Source: Corynebacterium matruchotii
GTDB lineage: Bacteria; Actinomycetota; Actinomycetes; Mycobacteriales; Mycobacteriaceae
Assembly: GCF_011612265.2 (NCBI RefSeq)
Contig: NZ_CP050134.2
Coordinates: 372,001-436,000, forward strand
Reading direction: 5' to 3'
Length of the DNA stretch: 64,000 bases
The first letter of the stretch is position 1; every line of letters begins with the position of its first letter. The position numbers and the translations under genes are program-made. A model generated the notes under the pieces. That model saw nothing but the letters and a program-made list of their open reading frames with translations. It made no database searches and was not told where the DNA came from. Positions 16,461 through 25,769 of the stretch are shown here, in pieces.

Positions 16461-17736
16461 TCAACTTACCGACCAGATCGAATCTACCGACCTGACCAGC
16501 GACTCCGGTGGTGGCGCTGCCATCCTATTGGAAAACGTGACCAAACGTTACGGCAATAATAAACCCGCCGTCGACCAGCTCACCTTGGAAATTCCGGCCG
16601 GCAAAGTAGTCATGTTCGTCGGCAAGTCCGGCTGTGGTAAAACCACCACCCTCAAACTCATCAACCGACTCATCGAACCCACCGAGGGGCGGATCTTCAT
16701 AGGTGGCGAAGATGCCAGCAGTATGAACGGCGATAAACTCCGCCGCAATATCGGCTATGTGATCCAATCCGGGGGCCTCTTACCGCACCTCACGGTGGGC
16801 GCCAACATTGCCATTGTGCCGAAAATGCTGAAGTGGGACAAGGCCCGCATTGCTCAGCGGGTAGATGAACTTCTCACCATGGTTTCCCTGGACCCGGAAA
16901 CCTATAGGGACCGCTACCCGAAGGAACTCTCGGGCGGTCAACAGCAACGCATCGGCGTGGCCCGCGCCCTGGCCGCCGACCCGCCGGTGCTCCTCATGGA
17001 CGAACCCTTCGGCGCCGTCGACCCGATCACCCGCCAACGCCTCCAGGACGAGCTCATCAATATCCAATCCGAGCTCGGCAAAACCATTGTGTGCGTCACC
17101 CACGACTTTGACGAGGCCGCCAAGCTGGGCGACTGGATTGCCGTCTTCGACGAAGGCGCCCGCATCGTGCAATACGACACCCCGGAACGCATCCTGGGGG
17201 AGCCCGCCGACGATTTCGTGGCCGACTTCATCGGCGCCGGCGCCGGCCTGAAACAACTCAACCTGGCCCGCGTCGGCGACGCCGACCTCATCACCCCGGC
17301 CTTCGGGCAGCCCGGGGACGATGCTGCCGTCATCCTGAAAGAGGTGGAGCGCCTAGGCCACGACCATGCGGTTATCCTCGACAATCATAACCGGGTGCTC
17401 TCCTGGCCCAGTCGGAAACAACTGCGCCGCATGACCACCATTACCAACTATCGGGAGGATGATCTGCCCGTGGTGGGGCTCAAATCCTCCCTCAACGATG
17501 CCCTGGACACCATGCTGGTCGCCAACTCCGGCGCCGCCCTGGTCGAAGGCCCCCGCCGGAAATTCCTCGGCATCGTCAATGTGGAAACCGTCATGAACGC
17601 CATCACGGAGTTGCGCAGCACCACCTCCGACGAAGACACCCCCCTGGGCAATAACGAGGGCGATATCCCCGAAGAGGTGGTGGCCCGCGTGGGTGCATCA
17701 GATACCCCGGATACGCCGGCCACACCTGAGGACTAG
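16453..17736 (+). CDS. Osmoprotectant ABC transporter ATP-binding protein (OpuCA/ProV-like)
   Basis: A 427-residue ABC ATPase. Walker A is VGKSGCGKTTTLKLI, the Q-loop region is YVIQSGGLLPHLTVGANI, the signature is LSGGQQQR, Walker B is VLLMDEPFGAVDP and the switch histidine is in VCVTHDFDEA. The ALAADPPVLLMDEPFGAVDPITR order is characteristic of quaternary-amine importers. Beyond about residue 270 there is a CBS-like regulatory pair (VVGLKSSLNDALDTMLVANSGAALVEG and FLGIVNVETVMNAI) that in OpuA/OpuC senses ionic strength or nucleotides. An acidic, low-complexity tail ends the protein. The GTG start overlaps the upstream permease. Confidence 0.93.
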   Translation: MSNQLTDQIESTDLTSDSGGGAAILLENVTKRYGNNKPAVDQLTLEIPAGKVVMFVGKSGCGKTTTLKLINRLIEPTEGRIFIGGEDASSMNGDKLRRNIGYVIQSGGLLPHLTVGANIAIVPKMLKWDKARIAQRVDELLTMVSLDPETYRDRYPKELSGGQQQRIGVARALAADPPVLLMDEPFGAVDPITRQRLQDELINIQSELGKTIVCVTHDFDEAAKLGDWIAVFDEGARIVQYDTPERILGEPADDFVADFIGAGAGLKQLNLARVGDADLITPAFGQPGDDAAVILKEVERLGHDHAVILDNHNRVLSWPSRKQLRRMTTITNYREDDLPVVGLKSSLNDALDTMLVANSGAALVEGPRRKFLGIVNVETVMNAITELRSTTSDEDTPLGNNEGDIPEEVVARVGASDTPDTPATPED

Positions 17737-17749
17737 GGAGGACAGGCCC

Positions 17750-18487
17750 ATGCAAACCACAAAATCGAACTGGTGGCAAGGGCTCACGGTGCAGCCCATT
17801 GTCATTCTTGCCATTCTCATCGCCCTCATAATTTGGTTGAGCACGGCACAATTCACCAATACCGAATTGGCTACCCTCACGCTGTCGAACCTGCTCAACC
17901 TCACGGTGCAGCACCTGGAACTCACCGCGGTCTCTATCGTGGTGGTGCTCATTATTGCCATCCCCTTGGGGATTCTGCTCACCAGAAAACCACTGCGGTG
18001 GCTCACCACCCCCGTCATGTCCCTGGCCAACCTGGGGCAGGCCGCCCCCGCCATTGGTCTGGTGGTGCTCATCGCCTTCTGGCTCGGGTTCGGCTTCACT
18101 ACCGCGGCGGTTGCCCTCATCCTTTACGCCTTCCTGCCAGTGCTGAAAAACACCATGGTCGGCCTGGACGCGGTTGACCCCAAACTGGTGGAGGCCGGCC
18201 GGGGCATGGGTATGAGCGCCGTCCAGGTGCTGTTCCAGATCGAACTCCCCCTGGCGGTGCCGATCATGCTGGCCGGCATCCGCACCGCCCTGGTGCTCCT
18301 GGTGGGAACCGCAACGCTCGCCACCTTCGTCGACGGCGGCGGCCTGGGCATCCTCATCACCACCGGCGTTAACCTGGCGCTCAATCGGGTGCTCATCACC
18401 GGGTCGCTGCTCGTGGCCCTCCTCGCCCTGGCGGTGGACTGGATCGCCCGAGTACTCGAACACACGCTGCGGCCGAAAGGACTATAA
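17750..18487 (+). CDS. Osmoprotectant ABC transporter permease (OpuCD-like)
   Basis: A 245-residue second permease of the importer. The start at MQTTKSNWWQG is chosen because AGGGAGG (17735-17741) lies at correct spacing; a longer upstream frame would overlap the ATPase gene. Five to six helices are visible. The EAA-type loop GRGMGMSAVQVLFQIELPLAVPIM faces the ATPase, and TLATFVDGGGLGILITTGVNL is a conserved permease end. It is 13 bases downstream of the ATPase stop and two bases upstream of the binding-protein ATG, so it is part of the same operon. Confidence 0.9.
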   Translation: MQTTKSNWWQGLTVQPIVILAILIALIIWLSTAQFTNTELATLTLSNLLNLTVQHLELTAVSIVVVLIIAIPLGILLTRKPLRWLTTPVMSLANLGQAAPAIGLVVLIAFWLGFGFTTAAVALILYAFLPVLKNTMVGLDAVDPKLVEAGRGMGMSAVQVLFQIELPLAVPIMLAGIRTALVLLVGTATLATFVDGGGLGILITTGVNLALNRVLITGSLLVALLALAVDWIARVLEHTLRPKGL

Positions 18488-18489
18488 CC

Positions 18490-19467
18490 ATGAAGCTCAC
18501 AAAGATACTCAGCATCCTGGTCATCGGCTGCACCCTCGCCCTCGCGGGCTGCGGGCTCCGGCCCTCCGCCTCGGTCATCCCCAACCTGCACCCGGCCGCC
18601 ATCCAACCCGTTCCCGGTGCGGAAGGCAAACGGGTGGTCATCACGTCGAAAGCCTTCACCGAACAGCTCATCATGGGCAAAATAGCGGTCTACATTGCGG
18701 ACGCGGCGGGGTTTCGGGCCACGGACATGACGGGGGTTCCGGGGTCGCAGCCGGCGCGGAAACTCCTGGAGTCGGGCCAGGCGCAAATCCTCTACGAATA
18801 CACGGGGACGGCATGGCTCACGTATTTGGGCCACGAAACCGGCATTCCCGACCAGAAGAAACAATGGCAGGCGGTGTACGAGGCGGATTTAGCCAACGGG
18901 CTCACCTGGTCGAATCCGACACCGCTCAATAATACGTATGCGTTTGCGGTGCGGCGCGAATATGCGGAGCAGCATCATCTCACCAAGCTGAGCGATATCG
19001 CAAGCTTGCCGGTGTCGGAGCGCACCATGTGCGTGGATGCGGAGTTTAATTCCCGTTTGGATGGGCTCAACCCCATGCTGGAAAAATACGGTATTCCGCG
19101 AGGCACGCCGGAGGGGATTCCCGAAAAGAATATTTCGCTCATGGACACGGGCACGATCTACCAGGCGACGGACACGGGCGCCTGCAACCTGGGTGAGGTG
19201 TTTACCACGGATGGCCGGATCCAGTCGCTGGATTTGGTGGTGTTAGAGGATGATCGGCAATATTTCCCGGCCTATAATGCGGCGCCGGTGTTTAATTCGG
19301 AGTTTTTGGCACAGTACCCCGAGATTGCGGACCGGTTTGCGCAGGTCACTAGGCTGCTTGACGACGACACCATGCGGTCGTTGAACCTGAAGGTGGACGT
19401 GGATGGCGAGGATCCCGGCACGGTCGCTTTGGATTGGCTGGTCGAACAGGGGTTTGTGTCGAGGTAG
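18490..19467 (+). CDS. Osmoprotectant-binding lipoprotein (OpuCC/ProX-like)
   Basis: A 325-residue extracytoplasmic solute-binding protein. The signal peptide ends in the lipobox LALAGC, so Cys21 is the predicted lipid anchor. The OpuAC-type body includes VVITSKAFTEQLIMGKIAVYI, DMTGVPGSQPARKLLESGQA, ILYEYTGTAWLTYLGH and LVVLEDDRQYFPAYNAAPVF, standard for the ProX/OpuCC/OsmX group, in which aromatic side chains cage quaternary amines. It is the last gene of the operon and ends three bases from the convergent eccD stop, so both genes probably rely on a nearby shared termination signal, which I do not see. Confidence 0.92.
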   Translation: MKLTKILSILVIGCTLALAGCGLRPSASVIPNLHPAAIQPVPGAEGKRVVITSKAFTEQLIMGKIAVYIADAAGFRATDMTGVPGSQPARKLLESGQAQILYEYTGTAWLTYLGHETGIPDQKKQWQAVYEADLANGLTWSNPTPLNNTYAFAVRREYAEQHHLTKLSDIASLPVSERTMCVDAEFNSRLDGLNPMLEKYGIPRGTPEGIPEKNISLMDTGTIYQATDTGACNLGEVFTTDGRIQSLDLVVLEDDRQYFPAYNAAPVFNSEFLAQYPEIADRFAQVTRLLDDDTMRSLNLKVDVDGEDPGTVALDWLVEQGFVSR

Positions 19468-19470
19468 CGG

Positions 19471-20925
19471 CTACATGATGGCCCAAAAATAGGTGTATAC
19501 GCCTTGGGCCACCAGGATGCCGGGGACGAACGTGAGGCTGATGAGCACGTCAATGGTGGAAATGATCTTTGACAGGCGGGCCTCTTGCAATTCGTCGAGG
19601 CTGAGGTTATTGATCGATATGAATAGCAGGGCAATGACGATGAGTGTGCTGGCGAATACCACCCAGACGAGATAGTTGTCGGCTTGCCACCAGGGGGTGG
19701 GTGGTTTGGCCCAGTGGTGTTGGCCGAAGTGGGTGAGGGCGGCGGCGGTGAGGGCTATTCCCACCCCGCCAGCGGTGAGCAGGGGGGCGATGATGCGGGC
19801 GTCGGCGAAGCCGTGGCTGCGGAGCATGAGGATGAGGGCGAGGCAGGCGGCGGGGATGGCCTGCTGCCAGTAGGGGCTGCCCACCAGAGTAATGATGTCC
19901 AGGAGTGCGAGTGCGGTGGCGGCCCACACGAGCCCCCGGCTGAAGGCTTCGCTGCGGCGGGCGGTGGTGTGAATCTTGGTGCGTTCGACCGGGTCGCCGG
20001 TGTCGTTGCGGCGCAGCATGGTGGGCAGCCCGGTGGCGTTGAGGGCGACGGTAGGGGCGATGAGCAGCAGGAGTATGGGCGCCCAGGCGCCCCAGGCGGC
20101 GACGGCGAGGGGCCGGACGGGGAACAGGAAGGCGACGCCGAGGCCGGTGAGGACGACGGTGAGGATGGTGAATGCGACCACCCCAGCAGTGTCGTTGCGG
20201 CTATCGGCGCCTTGGCCTTGTTGATTGGGGCGGCGTCTGCCAGCAAGGAAGGCGGCAATGATGCCGCCCAGGCTGGTGGCGGCCAGGGTCCAGGTGATGC
20301 GCGCCGGGGTGGTGGCGTTGGGTATGAGGGTGGTGGCAGGCCAGGTGGTGGCGGCCGCGGCTATGGGGACGATGATGCCGGCCCACCGCAGCCAGGGGTG
20401 GGCCCTAGAGGCGGCGATGATGATGCTGGCGAGAGTGATGATGCCGATGGGGGCGAACACCCACGGGCTGGTCTGGCTGGTGGGGGTGAGGGTGCGGGGG
20501 AGCAGGATGAGGAAGAGTAACCCTAAAAGGGTGAGCCCGCAACAATATAAGCCATTCGAACGTATGGCCGATGACCAGCGCCATTGGTTGTCGTCGATGG
20601 TGGTGCGAATCTCGCTTAAAATATCGTCAACAAACGGGGCCTGGGCGGCGTCCGAAGCCCGCGTTAAATATAGGCGTTGACCATCAATAATGCCGGATTC
20701 CGACAGGGAAATGTCGGGGTTGATCCGCCCATTAATGGGGGAGGACAGGGCCCAAGTGAACACATCGGTGACGGATTCCCCCGGCTTGGCGTGGGATTCG
20801 GTTACCGGGTGGAACAGTTGGATGATTTCGTCGATAAAATCCACCACCGGCCGCTGGGCCGGTAGACTAACATCTAGCTGCTGATTCTCCCAAAATATAC
20901 TCAGACGAACAAATACTGAACTCAT
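19471..20925 (-). CDS. eccD: Type VII secretion integral membrane protein EccD
   Basis: About 484 residues. The N-terminal 80-90 residues look like the ubiquitin-like EccD domain (MSSVFVRLSIFWENQQLDVSLP ... IIDGQRLYLTRA). Eleven hydrophobic helices follow to the C-terminus, including LTLLGLLFLILLP, WVFAPIGIITLASIIIAA, GVGIALTAAALTHFG and LISLTFVPGILVAQGVYTY. EccD forms the export channel body of actinobacterial T7SS. The start at 20925 is chosen because upstream residues of the longer open frame run through the divergent eccC start region and look unlike any EccD. It is divergent from eccC with 57 bases between. Confidence 0.88.
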   Translation of the reverse strand: MSSVFVRLSIFWENQQLDVSLPAQRPVVDFIDEIIQLFHPVTESHAKPGESVTDVFTWALSSPINGRINPDISLSESGIIDGQRLYLTRASDAAQAPFVDDILSEIRTTIDDNQWRWSSAIRSNGLYCCGLTLLGLLFLILLPRTLTPTSQTSPWVFAPIGIITLASIIIAASRAHPWLRWAGIIVPIAAAATTWPATTLIPNATTPARITWTLAATSLGGIIAAFLAGRRRPNQQGQGADSRNDTAGVVAFTILTVVLTGLGVAFLFPVRPLAVAAWGAWAPILLLLIAPTVALNATGLPTMLRRNDTGDPVERTKIHTTARRSEAFSRGLVWAATALALLDIITLVGSPYWQQAIPAACLALILMLRSHGFADARIIAPLLTAGGVGIALTAAALTHFGQHHWAKPPTPWWQADNYLVWVVFASTLIVIALLFISINNLSLDELQEARLSKIISTIDVLISLTFVPGILVAQGVYTYFWAIM

Positions 20926-20982
20926 TTTCGCATTAAGATTTCCACTATCAGGGCCCGACAATCTGACTAGTAGTAAGGATAT

Positions 20983-23900
20983 ATGAGCACTCGCATAGTA
21001 CACCGGCCCGCCCGGCTGCATAAAAAAATTAAAGCAGATAAACCTATCGAAATCGCCGCGGTGCCCACCATTCGTGGGGGTGGCGGTGGCGGCGTGCTCA
21101 TGGCACTCATGCCCATCGTTGGCGGGGCCGGCATGGTCATGATGATGATGTCGTCCGGCAACCCCATCCGCATGGCCATCGGCTCGGTCATGATCGTCGT
21201 GGTCCTCTTCACCGCCATCGGCGCGTTCGCCCGCAACCGCACCGGCAAACGCAAACAGGCCGAAGACGACCGGGTGCGGTTCATTGAACACCTGGGTCAG
21301 GTGGAGCAGGAAATCCGGGAACGCGCCCAAACGCAACGCTCAGAAGCCCTCATGCGTAACCCGGCGCCGGAAATGCTGGCGGATGTGGTGCGCGACCCCT
21401 ACCGGATTTGGGAACGCCGCCGCGGCGACGAAGACTTCCTCATCACCCGCATCGGCAGCGGCATCGGCGAGCTCGCCACCCACGTGTTTGTGAAACCCAC
21501 CAACGACCCTATGGCGATCTCCGAGCCGATCGCCCAGGCACACCTCGACCGCATGCTGCGCCGTACCCGCACCATCGAGGGCCTGCCCATGTCCATCCCG
21601 GCGCGCGGCGTGATCTCCCTGGTGGGTCCGCTAGAGCAAACAACCGCCGCCGTGCGCTCCATCGTGCTCCAAGCGGCCGTGTTCCACGCCCCCGACGACC
21701 TGCGCATTCACGTCGCCCAACCATATGATGGTGATTGGCTTCTCTGGCTGCCGCACATCCTGTCCCCCGAGCTTTTCGACGGCCCTATCGGCAAACGCGA
21801 AGTCTCCCACGATGAGGAATCCGCCACCGAACTCGTGGAGGAAATCACCTCCCGGGTGGAAGAACTCGCCGAAAAATCAAAATACCGGGAGGCCATCCTC
21901 GACCGGCCGTTCTTCATGGTGATTGTTGACATGGACACCCCGCACGGCAAGTGGGTGGCTGGCCAGCTTTCCGCGCTGCCGAGCGTGGCCAGCGGCCGCA
22001 TGGTGCTGCTCGCCATGTCCTCCTCCCAATACCTGGAGCCCTCACACGTGGACGTCCGCGTCCTCCTCGAAGACGACAACACGTTCGAAGTGCAGCTCCT
22101 ATCCCGCGGCGAAATCCAAGAACCCGCCGAGGGAGAAGAAGGCTATGTCGAACGCATGCTCTACGGTGGTAGGAAAGGCACCCTGGACATCATCCCCATC
22201 AGCCTGGCGGAAGCCATCACCCGCCAACTCTCCCCGCTGCGCCTCGTGGAAGACGCCACCCCCGACGCGCCCCTGGAACAAACCATCGCCCTGGACGCCA
22301 TGCTGGGCATCCAAGACTTCGCCACCTACAGCATCGAAGAAGCCTGGAAACCCCGGTCCACCGAGGACTTCCTCAACGTGCCCTACGGCATTGACTCCGA
22401 GGCGAAACCCATCAAGCTCGACATCAAGGAATCCGCCAAAAACGGCATGGGCCCCCACGGCCTGTGCGTCGGCGCCACCGGCTCCGGCAAGTCGGAGGTG
22501 CTCCGCACCCTGGTGCTTTCCCAGGTGATCTGCCACCCGCCGGACCAGCTTTCCCTCGTGCTTGTCGACTTCAAGGGTGGTGCCACCTTCGCCGGTCTGG
22601 AACCCTTGCCCCATACCGCGGCCATCGTCGATAACTTGGAGGACGCCGCTGGCCTCGTCGACCGGCTCCACGACTCCATCCTGGGTGAAATCCAACGCCG
22701 CCAACGTGTCCTCCAGGCCGCCGGCAATCTCGCCAATGTGGGGGAATATAACGAGTTACGCAACCAAGGCAAGGTCACCGACCCCCTACCGGTGCTCTTC
22801 GTTGTCATCGACGAGTTCGGCGAACTCCTGGCGGCCAAACCCGAATTCGTCGACCTGTTCGTCCAAATCGGCCGCATTGGCCGGTCCATCGGCGTGCACC
22901 TGCTGCTCGCATCCCAACGGCTTGAAGAGGGCCGCCTTAAGGGCCTGGAATCCTACCTGTCCTACCGTATCGGCCTGCGCACCTTCTCTGCGCAAGAATC
23001 CCGATCCGCCATCGGATCCACCGCCGCCCACGAACTGCCGCCCATTCCCGGCTCCGGCTATCTCAAGGTTGACCCGGAAATCTTCGAACGGTTCAAGGCC
23101 GCCTACGTGTCCGGCCCCTACGAGGCCGCGGCGGTGGCCACCATCCGGGAGCTCCCACCCGTGCCCATGCCCCTAGAGCTCGCCAACACCACCGAGGCGT
23201 GGCTCAGCCGCAAAGAAGAACTCCATCGCACACAATTAGAAATGTCGGCTGTGGCACCAAAAACCGACAAAACCACCCTCGACCTTGTGGTATCCCGGCT
23301 CACCACCGCTGCCGAAAAAACCCGCCAAATCTGGCTCCCACCCCTGCCTGAACACCTCTCCTTCGACGGCGTGCTCACCAACATTGACGTCCACCCCGAT
23401 ACCGGGCTCGGCGCCGACCGGGAAGGCTACCTGCACGTTCCCATGGGCATCAAAGACAAACCCCTCACCCAATGGCAGGGCCCCATGGTGCTCGACCTCG
23501 CCGGCGCTGGCGGTAACGTCGCCATCCTTGGCGCCCCCCAAACCGGCAAAACCACCGCGCTCCGCTCCCTCATCCTCGGCGCTGCCCTCACCCACACACC
23601 CCACGAAGTCAACTTCTACATCGTCGACATGAGCGGCTCCGCTTTCGGCTACCTCGCCCAACTGCCTCACGTCGGCGATGTGGTTACCCGCTTCGACGAG
23701 GACAAACTCCGACGCACCATCGCCGAAATGGAAGCCTTCCTCCACGAACGCGAAACCCTGTTCGAACGCCACCAAATCTCGTCGGTGCAACAAATGCGTG
23801 ACATGCACGTCCAAGGCCGTCTCCCCGAACTCTTCGCCGCCGATGTTTTCCTGGTCGTCGACGGGTGGGGCACCATGCGGAAAGACTATGACGACCTGGC

Positions 23901-25008
23901 GGAAACCGTCGAAAAGCTCGCACAACGCGGCCTCGGCTACGGCATCCACATCATCTTCGGCACCGGCCGCTGGCCCGACTTCCGGCTTCCCGTCCAAGCC
24001 GTCATCGGCACCAAAGTCGAATTTCGGCTCAACGACTCCCTCGACTCCTGCGTCGCTAAACGCGTCAACGAAAAACTCGCCAACGAAACCACCGGCCGGT
24101 GCATCACCAGCGACGAACTCATCAGCCAAGTCGCACTCCCCATCATGGACAACCCCAGCCTCGTCCACGAAGCCACACCAGAAGCCCTGGTCAGCGCCAT
24201 CAACCAGGCCTGGGAGGGCCGCAGTGCCCCCGCCGTGCGCATGCTGCCCGAACTCATCACCTACCGCGACCTCATCCACCAACACCAGGGCCACGAACCC
24301 GCCCTCGTCGGCATCGCCGAATCCAACCTCAGCCCCGTCCACTTCAACCTCAACCGGGACCAACGCCACCTCATTGTCATCGGCGACTCCCAAACCGGCA
24401 AAACCTCATTCCTCAAAAACATCATCGCCGAGGTGTGCCGCGGCAAAAAGTCCCGCTTCGCAGTCTTCGGCATCGTCGACCTGCGCCGCTCCCTGCTGGG
24501 ATTCCTCACCGACGACGACCCCCAGTTCGGCGGCTATGCTGGCATGCGCGCCGGGGTGACCCCGCTGGTTGAGGGCATTAAGGGGATTTTGGACAGCCGC
24601 CTGCCGCCCGATAATGTCACCGTGGAGCAGCTTAAGAACCGTTCCTGGTGGTCGGGCCCGGAAACCTACCTGGTGATTGATGATTTCGACATGATTGAGG
24701 GCAGCGGCAACCCGCTGAAACCGTTGGTTCCCTACCTGCCGCAGTCCGAGGATCTGGGCCTGCACATTATTGTGGCCCGCCGCAGTGCCGGTGTGTCGCG
24801 CAGCTCGTATGATCCAGTCATGCAGGGGTTGCGGGAGGCCGGTGCGAACGGGATTCTGCTGTCCGGTGACCGTCAGGAGGGTTCCGTGTGGCCGAAAGTG
24901 TTTTTGAAGAAGCTTCCCCCGGGCCGGGCCCAATGGGTGACACGCTCTGGCAAGCCCCAAATGGTGCAGCTGGCCTTTTACGATCAGGAGGGTCGCAATG
25001 GACTTTAA
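20983..25008 (+). CDS. eccC: Type VII secretion ATPase EccC (fused EccCa-EccCb)
   Basis: A 1341-residue FtsK/SpoIIIE-type motor of the T7SS. The N-terminus has two membrane helices (VLMALMPIVGGAGMVMMMM and MAIGSVMIVVVLFTAIGAF). Three ATPase domains follow with P-loops GATGSGKSEVLRTL, GAPQTGKTTALRSL and GDSQTGKTSFLKNI. The first also has VLFVVIDEFGELL and LLLASQRLEEGRLKGL. All three domains sit in one chain, as in firmicute EssC and many corynebacterial EccC proteins, unlike split ESX-1 EccCa1/Cb1. It is predicted to recognise the C-terminal signals of WXG100 partners encoded downstream. The last codons overlap the ATG of the frameshifted MDF gene by 11 bases. Confidence 0.96.
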   Translation: MSTRIVHRPARLHKKIKADKPIEIAAVPTIRGGGGGGVLMALMPIVGGAGMVMMMMSSGNPIRMAIGSVMIVVVLFTAIGAFARNRTGKRKQAEDDRVRFIEHLGQVEQEIRERAQTQRSEALMRNPAPEMLADVVRDPYRIWERRRGDEDFLITRIGSGIGELATHVFVKPTNDPMAISEPIAQAHLDRMLRRTRTIEGLPMSIPARGVISLVGPLEQTTAAVRSIVLQAAVFHAPDDLRIHVAQPYDGDWLLWLPHILSPELFDGPIGKREVSHDEESATELVEEITSRVEELAEKSKYREAILDRPFFMVIVDMDTPHGKWVAGQLSALPSVASGRMVLLAMSSSQYLEPSHVDVRVLLEDDNTFEVQLLSRGEIQEPAEGEEGYVERMLYGGRKGTLDIIPISLAEAITRQLSPLRLVEDATPDAPLEQTIALDAMLGIQDFATYSIEEAWKPRSTEDFLNVPYGIDSEAKPIKLDIKESAKNGMGPHGLCVGATGSGKSEVLRTLVLSQVICHPPDQLSLVLVDFKGGATFAGLEPLPHTAAIVDNLEDAAGLVDRLHDSILGEIQRRQRVLQAAGNLANVGEYNELRNQGKVTDPLPVLFVVIDEFGELLAAKPEFVDLFVQIGRIGRSIGVHLLLASQRLEEGRLKGLESYLSYRIGLRTFSAQESRSAIGSTAAHELPPIPGSGYLKVDPEIFERFKAAYVSGPYEAAAVATIRELPPVPMPLELANTTEAWLSRKEELHRTQLEMSAVAPKTDKTTLDLVVSRLTTAAEKTRQIWLPPLPEHLSFDGVLTNIDVHPDTGLGADREGYLHVPMGIKDKPLTQWQGPMVLDLAGAGGNVAILGAPQTGKTTALRSLILGAALTHTPHEVNFYIVDMSGSAFGYLAQLPHVGDVVTRFDEDKLRRTIAEMEAFLHERETLFERHQISSVQQMRDMHVQGRLPELFAADVFLVVDGWGTMRKDYDDLAETVEKLAQRGLGYGIHIIFGTGRWPDFRLPVQAVIGTKVEFRLNDSLDSCVAKRVNEKLANETTGRCITSDELISQVALPIMDNPSLVHEATPEALVSAINQAWEGRSAPAVRMLPELITYRDLIHQHQGHEPALVGIAESNLSPVHFNLNRDQRHLIVIGDSQTGKTSFLKNIIAEVCRGKKSRFAVFGIVDLRRSLLGFLTDDDPQFGGYAGMRAGVTPLVEGIKGILDSRLPPDNVTVEQLKNRSWWSGPETYLVIDDFDMIEGSGNPLKPLVPYLPQSEDLGLHIIVARRSAGVSRSSYDPVMQGLREAGANGILLSGDRQEGSVWPKVFLKKLPPGRAQWVTRSGKPQMVQLAFYDQEGRNGL

Positions 25009-25418
25009 TCGACACGGTGTTCCCGGCTGCCGGCTGCTCCATCAACGACACGTACGAACATTTCATCGACACATGGCGGGATGTGACCCTCACCGATAGT
25101 TCCTTTACCAGCATATTGACCTTAAAAGGCACCGTGAACCTGAATGGCAACGACTATTACGCTGTGGCGGACCTGGACCCGGTGACCGGGGAAGTCATGC
25201 TGCTGGACCTTAATTTCCCCGAGCATCGGAACGACGAGTGGGACACCATTGAGGGCATCGAGTTGCAGACCTGTTCGGCCCGGCTGCTCGCCGCCCGCCT
25301 GTCCCTTCTCGACCCGCCCGCCTATTTCAACCTGCCATGCGTGGAGTGGCCGAAGGCGCACATGGCATTCTTCGTTTTCGAAGACGTTCCCCGCACCATT
25401 TGCTGGTACAAAGCTTGA
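24998..25418 (+). pseudogene. Frameshifted MDF-family gene overlapping eccC (MDF copy 1)
   Basis: The ATG at 24998 opens MDFNRHGVPGC, matching the starts of three downstream paralogues (MDFTRSGIPGF, MDFTKSGIPGF). The frame then breaks. After a 7-bp tandem repeat CGGCTGC-CGGCTGC (25024-25037) the matching continuation, CSINDTYEHFIDTWRD, appears in another frame and runs to TGA at 25416. Removing one repeat unit gives MDFNRHGVPGCSINDTYEHF without interruption, which aligns with the paralogues' SVTDSFADVKQRLDD. The C-terminal HMAFFVFEDVPRTICWY matches their FYVYEDVPSTICWW. So a 7-bp duplication most likely inactivated it, unless slippage restores the frame. Function of the family is unknown; the 11-base overlap with eccC suggests T7SS association. 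Confidence 0.85.
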
Positions 25419-25425
25419 CGACGCC
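25412..25425 (+). repeat. Dispersed intergenic motif, copy 5 (AGCTTGACGACGCC)
   Basis: The motif spans the stop codon of the frameshifted MDF gene and lies just before a terminator hairpin. It shows the A variant at the W position. Confidence 0.5.
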
Positions 25426-25427
25426 CT

Positions 25428-25477
25428 AAGCCCCACGGTTGTATGACCCCATTGGGAAGACGACCGTGGGGCTTTCT
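25428..25477 (+). terminator. Terminator after eccC/MDF unit
   Basis: AAGCCCCACGGT (25428-25439) pairs with ACCGTGGGGCTT (25463-25474) across a 23-base loop, followed by TTCTT. The 12-bp stem is perfect. It ends the eccC-MDF transcription unit and separates it from the WXG100 operon. Confidence 0.82.
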
Positions 25478-25769
25478 TATGGGCACTCATACAGGAAGTC
25501 TGACCAATTTTTATAGCTTAAGGTTTTAGGGCGAAAATCCGTATGTAAATGCCGAATTCATCATACTATATACCCCAGTAAGATGCCTGATGACCTCGAT
25601 AACCAAGCATTGAGCATGGGTATCAAAATTACTGGGGGGAAGTAAATGGAAATCTAAATGCCTTCTGAAAAGTCAATAATAAATTCGAACGGTATCCCAA
25701 AAATAAAAAATTGATAGGTACATTGTAGTGATAGCGCAAGAGATAAACGATTCTTTGAGGAGGACGTCG
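25478..25769 (+). promoter_or_regulatory. AT-rich leader of the WXG100/RHS operon
   Basis: About 290 bases without a supported gene, clearly more AT-rich than the flanking eccC. Candidate -10-like hexamers occur (TATACC, TATAGC) but I cannot assign a promoter with confidence. It ends with GAGGAGG at 25757-25763, a strong ribosome-binding site that points to the GTG at 25770. It probably carries the promoter of the six-gene T7SS substrate operon. Confidence 0.45.

Noticed and set aside
19684..20520. 278-codon plus-strand frame within eccD
   Set aside because: Gly/Glu/Ala-rich, typical of the antisense of a membrane protein gene; eccD explains the region.
23236..24393. 385-codon minus-strand frame within eccC
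   Set aside because: Acidic Val/Gly/Glu-rich shadow; the EccC ATPase motifs occupy the other strand.
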